Source: Anagrus nilaparvatae
Lineage: Eukaryota > Arthropoda > Insecta > Hymenoptera > Mymaridae
Length of the DNA: 64,000 bases
Reading direction: 5' to 3'
Assembly (NCBI GenBank): GCA_022575985.1
Contig: JAKSXM010000007.1
Coordinates: 6,574,501 to 6,638,500, forward strand
Shown: positions 35,201 to 47,700 of the stretch, in pieces
Layout of the letters: the number at the start of each line of letters is the position of its first letter
How positions within the stretch are numbered: position 1 is the stretch's first letter
The notes under the pieces: generated by a model
What the model was told of the DNA's origin: nothing
Databases searched by the model: none
What the model saw: only the letters and a program-made list of their open reading frames with translations
Position numbers and translations under genes: made by a program

Positions 35201-38200
35201 AACGCGCCGGCAGCTATAAGTATTTAACCTATTGTCGAGAACTAGGACACGAACGTTTTTTTTTTTATTTGAAAATAATAAAAAAAAAATGATAATATAT
35301 AATTATTTTTGTGTAGTTCCTAATTTTATTAAAAATGTTTTATTTGTGTTGTTTGTGTATAAGCATAATTTAAAAGATAAAAAAAAGTCTTAATTTATAT
35401 TCAGTAGCATATATAAATTTTAATAGATAAATTTATCTTGTATTTTGAAATGTTAAAAGATTATAAGCTTTTGATGCTATTATAATAATGTTTTTTTTAA
35501 AATTCAAAATAAAAAAGGCGAATATGATAAAAAGGAAATAAATTATAAAATGTCGTCAAGTTGTGATTTTTAAACATTTTATTTAAACAAAAATAAAGAA
35601 TTATTATATACTTTGAATACAAAGATTTATATTTTAAAAAAAAATCGATTAAATCGCGTTACTATTTTTATACTACTGTGTGCTTTCGAGATATATTAAA
35701 AGACGTCGCGACTTTAAGTCGCGTGCTGTTTTGTTGCAGTATTATAACCTAACTTTTTTTTTTTTTAGAATATAAAAAAAGTTTTTCTTTATGTATTGGA
35801 TTTTGGATGCTACCGTTGTTTTATTTACATATAATCATAATATACTTTTTTTTTAACAGGAACAAAACCAGACAGACATAAATCAAGTATATAAAGGAAC
35901 GAAAAGCTATTACTAGAAATATTTTTCTTTTTTTAATGCTTTTTGTAGGCTTTATTATTGCAATTTTTAGGAGAGATTCGTAGGTATACATTTTGGAGAT
36001 ATCGTTTTATTAGTAAACGAATAAAATTTGCAATAAAAACTCCGATTTATGAATTTCGGAGTCGGTTTGTAAAATTTCAATCAAAAATTTTCCCATTTAA
36101 AATTCTAGACTTGATCATAAATTAAGTTATAAATAAATCGGTAAATAATAAAAGGGATGATATCTCTGTTACAAAAGATAATAAATAAAGGATATGCGTG
36201 ACTTCCGTATTTGTATAGGTTATGTTTACACTTGGCATATTAATTATTATATTTCAATAATAATAAAGATTATAGGATATAATTTTTTTATATTCAATAA
36301 ATAAATAACCAGTTTATCAATATTCATGTTTTACAACGCACAGATTTATTTCTTATCAATTCGTTAAATCACTTATAACTCAAAAATTACTTATTCAGAT
36401 TGTGTAATATTTACAGGTATATAACCTAACCTATAAATAAAATAAATTTTATATTAATACTTAAAATTGAAATTCATGAAAAATAAAAATTTAATATTAA
36501 CGAATTTTAAAACAGATGTTAAATTTTGTACATTCTTTTTATAGTCAGTTCTTATTATATTGTACTTTATAATACACTACTGTGTGCTTTTCAAGACTTT
36601 TAAAAATAAAAAGAAACTCGTTCACATGACTGTACTGCAGATCTTACCTGCGGTGAATATTCTCTCCCTATATGAAAAAATTGCTTTATTGGTATCTCTT
36701 CTTTTTTTTTTGTATTTATTTATTACAATAATAAAGTAATATTTTTTTTTGAAAAATCAATTATTTTCGGAATATTTCAAAAGTTAATTTTTTTTAGACT
36801 CGGTTCCCATGCTGTTGTAGTTTGTAATGCATACTTTTGCAGAGTGAAACTTCGTTCTCTTTGAGCTTTTGCAATTTTTTTTTTAAGGGTAGTTAATAAA
36901 GTAAAAAGACAGTATTTTAATTTTCTAAAGTAAACTTTTTTGCCTTAGTTTACTTAAGAAATTAACACAGGTTAACAGCTTTTACTTTTGCATTGCTTAA
37001 AAAGCAAATCAAAAACTGACTCCAATTTAAAAAAAAACCAGCATAACATTTTCAATAATTCAATCCCACTAAAAATTTAATAAAATTCACCTTTTTTTAT
37101 TAAATTACTGTTACTTAAGACAAAAAAGAAATTAGCTTAATAAAAACTGTACAATAAATAAAATTAACTCTTTTTACACCGAAAAAAAAGGATATATATT
37201 TCTCACTGTCAAAAGATATAAAATATCACTTAATTTTTTTATACATTCAATAAATTAAAATGCAAAAGTTGTATTTAATAATTATTTTAATTTTTTTTTC
37301 TTCAAATTCTAAGAATTCTAAAAAAAATTTTTTTATCTTTTTTATCAAAAAAAAAAAAAATATTTTTAATTAATTTGATATGACTTTATGGATTTTTTGT
37401 TTATGAATTATAATTTATGGTTACTTCCGCAAAAAGAAAGTGCGGAAGCACAAAATTTGAAAAACCAGTTTATGTGTATTAAACGCGATAAAGAAACTTT
37501 GTTTTTTATGATAAAAAAAAATGTGTTTAATTTAAAAAAAAAAAAATTTCAGAATATATTTTTTTAGAAAATAATAATAATAATAAATTTTAAGTATATC
37601 AAAAAAATAGAGGAAGGAAGTTCTCTTTGCACAAGGTGGTCGTTAATGAATGTAGCGGAAGCCAAGGTGGTTGCAGCCTCCTTATAAGAGTGCGTACTTA
37701 ATATTTTTTTTCTAATAATTGTACTATACGGGTTTGGTACTTCCGTGCCAAAAAAAAAAAAAAATCACAGTCTCTATAAAACTGAATCTTTTTAATGAAA
37801 AATTTTTTAACACGATTTAGACAAATTTCAAGGTCAAACCTCAAAAAATGATAGTTTTTCGCAGTAAGTACTAAAAAAAAAGAAGCAGCTGAATGAATCT
37901 CCGAATTTCCCCGTAAGAGATGTTTTACAAATAAAAAATATAAAAAAAGAACGAAGAAGTTTTTAAAAAACAGCTGCCGGAGCTTCCCACGCTGTATAGT
38001 GCACCTTTACTACCTGACTCTTTTAGTTTTACTTGTTTCTTCTTCTTTATATTATTTAAGAACTTCTTCTCTTTTATTTCTTTTTTTTTTATGATTCTTT
38101 CATTTATAAAAAAAAAGACTAACTTTATTATTATTATTATAGATGAATAGTTTAAGTATATCATAATTTTTAATGACCCATATTTTATATTTAGAAATTA

Positions 38201-39204
38201 TAACTTAATTAAGTAGATATTTAAATTTTTTAAAATTATGACATTTTAATATGAATTTTTGATTTAATAAATTTTTGCAATTTTTTTTTTTTTTAATCCT
38301 TTTATTTATTTATTTTTTTTGTTTCCTTGTTTTAATTTGGTTTTCTATATGGCGAAAAAAAAAATTTGATATTTCTATATTATGGTTCAGGATGTTGAAA
38401 AAAAATTTTTTTTGTTTTTTATTTCCGGATGTAATATTTGATTGTTCTTATTACTTTTTTTTTTTAATGAATGAATGAAGATTTTTTTTTAATGTGTTTT
38501 TGATATTTAAATAAATTTTTAATGGCTATTCTTGTGTTTCTTCCAAAATAAAGAACAATCATGTTGCTGTGCATGAATTTGCTGTCGAAGTAAAAATTTC
38601 TAATAATTAGACCACAGCATACATATAAAATATATTATATAAGTTCAGAAACAGCTAATTATTAACCAAGGGACAAAATAAAGGTCTTGAATAGCTGTAG
38701 ACTTTTTTGGACCAACATTTTTTTTTATAAGAGCACATATTTGGTAGCAACACCTAGCAGTATTTAAAATGTGCTATAATTTTGCAGATCTTAATTTTTT
38801 GATAATTGCCGACTGAAAATCCAAGCAAGTTTTTAAAAGAACTGCCAGCCTAATAATAACGTAAACTAAATTTTGTTTACTAAAAAATTAAAATATTAGA
38901 ACTTGCAGTTTTATGCCCCCTGTTAAAATTACTGGTTATTACAAGTTTTTTTATTTCGAAACAAATTTTTATTTGAATCAAATAGATTCTTTTTGGGTCA
39001 AATAGAAATTCTGCTTGATTTCGAACTCAAATTTTGCAGATTCTAATTTCACCATTTTTATAATAAGTACCAGGGAGCTGGGGGGGGGGGGGGTCTATAA
39101 AAAGGAACTGTAGAATTGTAATTAAATTTCATAATTCAAAAAAAATTTAAGCTACTTAAGAATTTGGACCTTAAAACTAAAAAATTAGAAATTAGCGCTT
39201 TTAC
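35201..39204. other. Long AT-rich gene-free interval upstream of Delta
   Basis: No exon recognised on either strand. A GC-richer patch at 37610-37700 has two GCACAAGGTGGTCGT/GCCAAGGTGGTTGC-like repeats and might be a regulatory or UTR fragment; otherwise only homopolymer runs. Confidence 0.35.
39078..39092. repeat. Poly(G) tract
   Basis: Run of about 13 G in very AT-rich DNA; length is unreliable in any assembly. Confidence 0.85.
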
Positions 39205-39800
39205 TAAATCATGAAGTAATCAGAGTCATAGTAAATGAATTATTGTTTGAAATTTAAATTTACAAATGACAGACTACAAAAAGATTATTCAGAAACCCAA
39301 TATGACGATCAAATATACCAAAAGAATTAAAAATTAAGATTTTTACGTTACTAGGGGATTTTAGGGTTTGGTGAAAGTAATCTCTCACTCGAAATATTAA
39401 TTTCCAGTCGATTTCCAGACTCCGAAACGATTATTTGGGAACTGTAAACAGCTTACCGAAAAACTATATCAAATAAAAAGATTTTTACATTTCTATAAAT
39501 TACAGTTTGAAATTTTAATTTTCAGATCCCGAAACGATTATTCAAGAACCGAATATGGCGGTCCAAAAACACCAAAAGAATTAGTAATTAAGATTTTGCA
39601 TTACGATAGGATTTTCGGGTCAGTGAAAGTAATTCCTCACTTAAAATTTTAATTTCCAGACTTCGAAACAATTATTTGGAAACCGAATATGGCAGACCGG
39701 AAACAATAACAGAAGTATAAATTAATATTTTTACATTTTACTAGGGGATTTTTGGGGTTTGGTAAAAATAATTTCCCACTTGAAATTTCTAGACTCCGAA
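39205..39800. repeat. Degenerate tandem repeat, about 107-147-bp units
   Basis: Four diverged units recognisable by CGAAACGATTATTTGGGAAC-like starts near 39282, 39429, 39536 and 39668, each followed by ATTAAGATTTTTACATTAC-like sequence and, in three of them, a GGATTTT(A/C/G)GGG motif. No coding function seen. Confidence 0.6.
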
Positions 39801-41434
39801 TCCTCTGGTAATAGAAAAAGTTTTTTTCTTTATTTTTTCCAACATCTTTGTTTTTCAAAAAATATTAATGGTTTTTCATTTGATTTTCCCATTTGTTTTT
39901 CCATTTCGTAAACCAAAATGATTTTTTTTTAATTTAAAAATTTCTATAAAGCAAATTTTATATTTGGCTCAAATAAATTTTGTTCAAGAAGATTTTCTGT
40001 TTGAAACAAATAGATTTTTTTTTGCAGTAGAGGTTCAAATAATTATATACAATTTTACATACGTAAACTTTGGACATTGTTAATTATTATATACAATTCT
40101 ACAGTAAAGATATTCAAATAAACACAGACAAATTTTCAATTATTTATCATATTTTGTAAAATAAAACTTTCATTTACAATTTTTTTGAAAATAATTACTT
40201 GTTGACATTTTTAAAGTAATAATTAACAATAATTATTAATTTTTAGCTGAAGTACATAAATTATTTTTTAAAAATGTTCAAAAATAATAAAAATATAAAA
40301 TTATTTTTTTAAACTATTTTTTTAATGTGAAGTCGTAATTAATTTTTTTATTTTTTATAAAGTTGACATTGTTTTTATGTTTTTGACATTTTAAAAATAA
40401 TAATTAATATTAATTTTTAACTGAAGAACATAAAAACCTCATTTATTTTTTAAAAATAGCTCAATAATTGTTTAAAATAATAAAAATGTAAAATAACTAT
40501 TTTTTTAATGTGAAGTCTTAATAAATTATTTATTTTTTTATTTACAAAATTTTATTCAGTAAGAATAATTATTTAATATCTCAGGGTTAAAAAATATTTT
40601 TATGCTTTATTGATTTTTTTTTGTGTCTTAAAAAGCCGTAGTTGTAAGGGAGTTCTTTAATTTAGGTTTGAGAAGTCTCAAGTTAGCAATATAGATCGTG
40701 ACCAAAAATTTTAATTACTCAATTCGAAAAATCTTAACTGAAACTGGAATTTATTTACAGCATAAAGGTATTGTATTTAAATATACTATTTTAAATAGGT
40801 ATATAGGGCAAAAAAGCCTATTTTCTACCCTAGGGAGATGGGGTTTTTGACCATTTTACGTAAAACTATGTTTTAAATCACGGGGCAAAATATTGGGTTC
40901 GACTTTTGCATGCTGTCTGTACTCGCTCTCTATTCTCGCTCGCGCATACTTGCATGCAAGGTCGAAACAAATGTTTTATCCCTTGTTTAAAAATTGGCTA
41001 TTACTTGCATATCTAACAAATTGATATCCCATAGAGTTAATAGCAGGTATATTTTGCACCAAATTAACCTAAAAACATGTTTGTAACGATGATGGTTATT
41101 GGACCCAAAAAAAAGAAACTTAACCATTGGAATTTTGTTCAATCTGAGTGCCCCCCCCCCCTCAATTAATTTTTCTAAAAAATTGGTACTTTTTTCTCTA
41201 CAAATTGGATTAAAAATTTTTTTTTCCATAAACTTTATGTTATGTAAACAATTTTCCATTATTTTAACTCTTTTGTCATGGAAATTCTTTATCATGGAAA
41301 ACCAATAATTATAAATTAATTATTTTCAATAAAACTGACATAAAAACAAGAAAAAAGAAAGTTTTTCATAATTCGCATTTTATTGTTATCCAAATGTAAT
41401 ACGGTTAATTTTCGGATTTCATGAAGTATTTATT

Positions 41435-41650
41435 ACACTGAGAAAATTATATAATTGTAACAATGATATTATAATTATAATCATATTATTGTAAGATGGT
41501 ACATATAATCACCCTGATGATATTATATTATCAGGACAATAAAATTCTGCAATCCTGACAAGTATAGGCATATTATTGGGGCAATTATACATATAATTAT
41601 CCTAATGATATTATATAATCAAAGCAATTATATTTAATTTTGATGTTTTT
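41435..41650. repeat. MITE-like block starting CACTGAGAAAATTATATAAT, shared by both duplicates
   Basis: An AT-rich block with repeated ATGATATTATA and ACAATTATA-type motifs in both orientations, present at the same relative place in the right duplicate (48898-49080), hence older than the duplication. Its CACTGAGAAAA start resembles that of the MITE at 24911-25085. Confidence 0.45.
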
Positions 41651-41705
41651 TTAAAAATATTTATTTTTTGGGTACATGAGATTCGCAGCTCTTTAACTGT
41701 GTGTT

Positions 41706-42027
41706 AACATGGAACATGTTCATTGGATAGGGTATTTGAAAAAGTCCGGTTTGGAAGGGGGATATGGTGAAAAAGTGGCGTTTTTAGGGAGAGGTGAAAC
41801 AGACTTAGAATATTTTCAATTTAGAGACTTAGAATCTTAGCAGACTCTGCTAAGAACAAGAACTTAGAATACTTTAGGTTTATGGACTTAGGCTAATTTA
41901 TATATTCGGGATTTATTATAATTTCGGTTTCAGGACTTAATAATTAGGGAGTATACGTTAAAACTGTTATAAGTGAACATGTTCCATGATCGTTGGTTGT
42001 GTGAAAACACAAACCAGTTATAAGTTT
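41706..42027. mobile_element. Short element with AACATGGAACATGTTC end, present only in left duplicate
   Basis: The right duplicate runs GTGTGTT directly into TTACCTTATTTATT (about 49123-49140), while the left copy has about 320 bases between the equivalents. The insert starts AACATGGAACATGTTC, contains repeated ACTTAGAATA motifs, and ends near CAGTTATAAGTTTTT. It is related to the larger foldback at 11370-12210. Confidence 0.65.
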
Positions 42028-42515
42028 TTTTACCTTTATTTTTATTATTCTTTATCTTTGGTATTTTTGTGGATATTTTTCTCGCTTACACGCTATCGTT
42101 ATCAATTATTGATACCATAACCTAATCTAATCAAATCGCATATATTAAGAAATACCGAGCTCTTACCAAACATTATTCTTATATACTTAGTGGAACTTAT
42201 ATTTGACATTTGCGAGAGAAAAACCTATAGTAACTAGCGGGAGAAAATTAAAACAATATACCGCAAAAATTCAAATTCAACAAAAGTTTTGAAACAAGCA
42301 AATCTTTAAGATCCTTTTTTTCTCTGGCAAGTGTCAAAATTAAGTTCTACTAATTATATAGTTAACGAGGATATATAATAATAATAATGATTGGCGAGCG
42401 CTTGATAATTCTGGAAAATAAAATCCGAAAAAAATTCGACAATTGTAGTCAAATTAATAATTAATATCAGTTGTTTTTTATACAGGTAACATGAACATCG
42501 TAACCGCAGATTAAA

Positions 42516-44103
42516 ATGAAGATAACACATCTAACTCTATTTTTCAAGTGTTTTTATCAAGTAGTTAAATCGTTTGAAATTGAATTCTTGCTAGATAAAA
42601 TTTTGAATGAAGTTCCAATATGATTTCAATATATCTGCACCTTTGCATATTATTGTTCTTGGTGAAAGTAATTTTACTAAATTAAGAAAAAACTTTAGAT
42701 TAAGTTTATCATTAATAGGTCAGTCTTTCTTTTATTTATCTCAAACTAAGATTTTCCTCTTGGTAAATCAAAAAGTTTTATCAACTAATATTATAAACAG
42801 GTTTTTAAGTTCTTCATTGATTTTAAATTTTTATTATTTTACCATTTTGTATTTTGTTGAATCCGAAATACCTTTAATAATTCACAGAAATCAATTTTCT
42901 AAATTTACTTACACGAATGAATTTAGTAAAAATTCGTCTTTAGTATTTTTTCCTGATCTTATTAAAGAAATAAATGGTTACACGATGAAAGTGGGAGTAG
43001 TAAAAAATTTTTGGCCAGGTTTTTATAAAAATAATACAAATAATTATTCATCAAAATTTAATTCATATTTAATGATACATTTATATAAATTGCACGAGTG
43101 TTTTGCGAATTCGTTTAACATCACTTCGAAAATCATACCAGTAGTTCCCAAAAATGTAGTAAGTTATCAAATTTTAGCCAAATCACTGGATATTCATTTG
43201 GGTAGAACATTTTATTTTCTAAGTCATAATATAATAAATGCATTAAAAATAAAACCAGCTAAAGATATTTTACTTGTTCCAGTAACTAACGAAGAAAAAA
43301 TTAGTTTGTCTGAAGAAATTGCTTATTGTATTTTTACCTTATCTGGGATAATAATTTTGATCTTAATTTGTGCTTATATTTTTAAATTTAAGAGAGACGA
43401 GTGGTCAGCATTTAATATTTACTGCATGATGTTGGGTTTGGGCGTAGACTTGAATTCTCGTCTTAATTTAAGAACTAAAATAATATTCTTCACTTTATTT
43501 GCCGTTTCATTTTTTTTCACTTCCGATATTGTTTCTGGTATTACAAAATTAAAATATTCTACCAAAAAAATACCAGCTATTGTATCTTTACCAGATATAT
43601 TAGCAAAAAATTTGTCTGTTATATTATATAAAATTTTGCCTTTAAGATTAAAATTATTGCAAGAATACTCTGAAGGTATTATTAAAAACGTTACTGAAAT
43701 AGCAAGATTTGAAGAAAAGAATGAAATGTACTTTCGTAAAAGAGTTATTGTAGCTAGTCTAGATGATGCTGAAAAACTCTTATCTTCTAATAATGGCATC
43801 TTTAATGGAACTAAATACATAATCAGTGATTTGGTTTTTCATCAATCACACTATGTTATACCATTCAAACGTTATTCTCCATTAAGATCTAAATTTTTTG
43901 TCGTGAACTTAAGAGTTTTAGAGGCTGGCTTGGATATAAAGTGGAGATCCGATTATGACAACGCTAATAAAATCATTAAAATAAGAGCAACTAATGGATC
44001 CGAGGACGAAAATGATACTATTTCTCTAACTATAGTCCTACTCTCATTAATGATAGTAGGAACAATTCTCTCTTTGTTTGTACTTATTTTTGAAATTATT
44101 TGA
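42516..44103 (+). pseudogene. Divergent ionotropic receptor, left duplicate, with 164-bp deletion and early stop
   Basis: Paralogue of the IR at 49581-51476, same orientation. The equivalent ATG is at 42516, but after codon 35 the frame hits TGA at 42621. Alignment shows that 164 bases present in the intact copy (49679-49842) are missing, which shifts the frame. Beyond it a 498-codon frame (42607-44103) stays open through S1, TM1, pore, TM2, S2 and TM3. It then stops where the intact copy has TGG, losing a cytoplasmic tail of about 45 residues. Translation from the in-frame ATG at 42607 would give a receptor without the N-terminal part and with no signal peptide. Absence of further stops suggests recent inactivation or residual function. 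Pseudogene is the better call. Confidence 0.8.
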
Positions 44104-44403
44104 TTCCACTGCTGTCAACTAAAGAAATTCGAAAAAAAGAAAAATGAAGATGAAAAATCAAACTGCAAAGAAAATTCGAATGCGTAAAGTGAGACCCCAA
44201 AAAACGCTAATTATTTGAATTTAATCAAGAACAAGATTTTCTCTCACCAATAAAAAGATGATTGTCAACTAACGTAAGATTACCAAATATATTAGGTAAA
44301 TTTTGCATAACAGAAAATTAATAAAGAATTTTGAATTCTCAAATAATAAATGATTTTATTCCTTGCACATTTTAAATTATTTATACGAAGGAGCTACAAA
44401 ACT

Positions 44404-44936
44404 TATGCTAATAATAAGGCACTAATAATTCCACACCTCGATTACTGCACAGTTATTTATTCAAATGCGTGTATAGAAAGTTGAGGGAACGATTACAAAG
44501 ATTGTGCAACACTGGGCTTAGATACATCTTCGGTACACGTAAACATGAGCATATTACACCTTTTAAAGGTAAGTTAGGATGGTTATGTACTGATACACGT
44601 AGGCATTTTTTCATGGCCATTTACAATATTCTCAGATTTAATCAGCCTCCATACTTGATTGACTTTTTCAATAAGTATGTCCCCATAGAAAATGCTCGTG
44701 GTCATTTGCGCTCAAAAGAAATCATTCTACTCAGTACCAAAGAATGTAGAATTAACACTTTTCGCTACCAAGGAGCCAAACTCTGGAACTCGTTGCCTGC
44801 TGAAGTTAGGTTCAAACCATCTCTTAACGGATTTAAAGCAACTTTATATAAATACCTATTCACTATTGATCTCTGGATTCTATGTGAATATAAATTATAT
44901 ACTACTCGTGTTGCAAGACAGACATTTAATTTATAA
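44404..44936 (+). mobile_element. Non-LTR retrotransposon fragment: C-terminal end of reverse transcriptase, frameshifted
   Basis: Two overlapping frames give IIPHLDYCTVIYSNAC (about 44424-44472) and then LRERLQRLCNTGLRYIFG, continuing with LGWL, FRYQGAKLWNSLPAEVR and a short end at 44936. These are typical of the region downstream of the RT palm and the thumb/C-terminus in CR1/jockey-like non-LTR elements. A frameshift separates the two parts, the catalytic YxDD region is absent, and the 5' part is missing, so this is a dead, 5'-truncated copy. It lies between the two IR duplicates. Its AT-rich 3' tail may continue beyond the foldback inserted at 44957-45999. Confidence 0.75.
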
Positions 44937-44956
44937 TCTTATACTTTTTTACTTAT

Positions 44957-45999
44957 TACTCCAGTCAAAATAAGGGGGGGGGGGTCTTATTTTAACTGGC
45001 GAACATTAGATTTGCTTTACTATATGTTTTTTGGGTCGCTGAACACGAAAATCGGGGTCATTTCGTAAAGAAATGGGGGCTTCACCCCTAAATTTGCAAA
45101 AAACTACCCGAAAATGGGGTGTTTTTTACATAGTTGCACTTTGAGCGCTCAGATTCGCACTATATAGGTTTTTTGGGTCGCTGATTAAGAATGTTGACTT
45201 CTTTTTCATAAATAATTAAAATTTCACCCCTAAATTGGCTAAAATTACCCCCGAAATGTGGGTGATTTTGCTATTTTGGCACTTCAAGCAACCAGGATAT
45301 GTCCATATAGGTTTTTTGGGTCGCTTATCAAGAATTTCGACTCTTTTTTCATAAATATTCAATATTTCACCCATAAAACAGCTAAAACTACTCCTAAAAG
45401 GTGTGTTTTTGATATTTTCACACTTTGAGCATCCTGATTATGTCCATTCAGGTCCCTGGGCCGCTGATCAATAAAAATTTGTTATTTTTTTATAAAAAAT
45501 TTATACTTACCTGAAAAATAAATTATTATAGTGCAGGTAAAAATGAATAAATGAAACTTAATATATTTTTTTTTTATAATGCATGCTCAAGAAATATTGA
45601 ATACTTATGAAAAATAAGTCGAAATTCTTTATTAGCGACACAAAAAACCTATATGGACATATCCTGGTTGCTCAAAGTGCGAAAATAGCAAAATCGCCCC
45701 CTTTTCGGGGGTAATTTTAGCCAATTTAGGGGTGAAATTTTAATTATTTAAGAAAAAGAAGTCGACATTCTTGATCAGCGACCCAAAAAACTCATGTGGT
45801 GCAAATCTGAGCGCTCAAAGTGCAACTATGTAAAAAACACCCCACTTCGGGGTTGTTTTTTGCAAATTTAGGGGTGAAGCCCCCATTTCTTTACGAAATG
45901 ACCCTGATTTTCGTGTTCAGCGACCCAAAAAACATTTAGTAAAGCAAATCTCATGTTCGCCAGTAAAAATACAACCAAACCCGTATTTTGACTGGAGTA
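44957..45999. mobile_element. Foldback element, 1.04 kb, TACTCCAGTC terminal repeats
   Basis: The first half (from TACTCCAGTCAAAATA) is the reverse complement of the second half (ending TATTTTGACTGGAGTA), so almost the whole element can form one hairpin. Landmarks GGGTCGCTGAACACGAAAA and its complement occur symmetrically near the ends. No coding capacity. A second, more decayed copy lies at 22088-23085 and a solo arm at 5873-6057. It appears to be inserted in the 3' tail of the non-LTR fragment. The left end carries a G9 tract, a probable slippage mutation. Confidence 0.85.
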
Positions 46000-46369
46000 T
46001 ATTCACTATTTATTGCTATTACCTATACTTATTTACTATTCACTTTAAGTTGTTACACTTAATACTATTATTGTATGCATTAAATTTATTTTATCCTTAT
46101 TAACATGTGTGCAATCATTGATGACTGTGATAATGCTTATCAATCTACGTATTACTTACTTATTTCATGTTACTTATTTAATGTCAAATTATTTACAAAC
46201 AACCATTATTTTACTTTTTTTTATGTCATTAAAAATTATTTACTAATGTTATTTCATATTATTTACTAATGTTATACTATTTATAAACAAATTATTTACT
46301 GTACCCATTTTTGTTGAATTACGAATAAATATACAATTACAATAACAAATAATAACTAATTTATTTCTA

Positions 46370-46823
46370 TGGGAGTACTAGTTTTAGGAACCTCGTTCAA
46401 GTAATTTTTTGGATCTGATCTTTAATTAATTCAAAATTTTTTTCCCAAATTTAAAAAAAAAATTAAAAAAACTATTTTTTTTTGTGTAATACCTCATTTA
46501 ATTCTATAAAGTACTAACATCTGAAAAATGGTTTTTACTTGATTTCTCGAATCGGATAGTTAATTTTTTCAAAATTTTTTTCTCAAAATTTTTTGCATAA
46601 AAAAAACAGTAATATTTTTTTCCGTTTTGAAAGTAGTACCTTATTTTTTTCTGTAGGGGTACTAGTTTTAGAAATATCCTTTATAGTCAATTTTTGGGAA
46701 CTGAAACTTAATTTAAAAAAAAAATTTTTTTATAGGGATTAAATTACTTTTATACGAGCTTTTATAACGGAATTACAAAAAAAGTTATTATTCAGCGCGC
46801 GCAGAGCGCGCGGACATTCTAGT
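46370..46823 (-). repeat. Dispersed AT-rich repeat related to the 3.1-kb foldback spacer
   Basis: GTGTAATACCTCATTTAATTC and TTTTTCTGTAGGGGTACTAG are reverse-complement relatives of the spacer units near 4240-4990. It ends in a GC-rich palindromic motif (GCGCGCGCAGAGCGCGCGG) right before the right IR duplicate. Confidence 0.55.
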
Positions 46824-47700
46824 AGTAATTAATAATAATTTTTAACCGAAGTACATCAATAACATATTTATTTTTTAAAAACAGCTGAATAATATGTTTA
46901 AAAATAATAAAAATGTAAAATAACTATTTTTTTTATGTAAAGTCTTAATAAATTATTTATTTTTTTATTTACAAAATTTTATTTAATAAGAATAAATATT
47001 TAATATCTCAGGGTTAAAAAAATATTATTATGTTTTATTGATTTCCATTGTGTCTTAAAAAGCCGCAGTTGTAAGGTAGTGCTTTAATTTAGGTTTGGGA
47101 AGTCTCAAGTTAGCAATAGATCGTCACCAAAAGTTTTAATTACAGAATTCGAAAAATCTTAACTGAAACTGGAATTTATTTACAGCATAAAGGTATTGTA
47201 TTCAAATATACTATTTTACATATCTAGGGCAAAACTATGTTTTAAATCACGGTACTTTTGTAAAATATGCTGTTCGACTTTTGCGGGCTGCTCGTGCATA
47301 CAACTGCATGAAAAGTCAAAACCAATATTTTGTCCCTTGTATAAAAATAGTTTTTACTTGCACGTCTAACAGAGTGACATCCCATAGAGTTAATAGCACG
47401 GGTATTTTTGGGTATTTTGCACCAAATTAAGCTGAAAAAATGTTTGTAACGATTTTAGTTATTGGCACAAAAAAAAGAAACTTTGGAATTTTGTTCAATT
47501 TCAGCCTCCTCAATTAATTTTTCTGAAAAAGTGGTGATATTTTCTCTACGATTTGGATTTAACATTTTTTTTATTATCTTAACCATTTTTTCAAATTCTT
47601 TATAATGGAAAACCAATATTTAATTAATTTGTTTTATATGCATATAACTAAAATTGAACTATTTTTAATAAAACTGACTTAAAAGCAAGATAAAACACTC

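Larger units (their letters stand above)
40180..44403 (+). repeat. Segmental duplication, left copy
   Basis: Long direct repeat of 46824-51681, covering several hundred bases to 2.3 kb upstream of the IR, the whole IR, and about 300 bases downstream to GAAGGAGCTACAAAACTT. Matching landmarks include ATCTCAGGGTTAAAAA (40584 and 47003), the CACTGAGAAAATTATATAAT block (about 41435 and 48899), and the 5' flank of each IR. Its first part (about 40190-40370 and 40375-40560) is itself duplicated in tandem. Confidence 0.8.
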
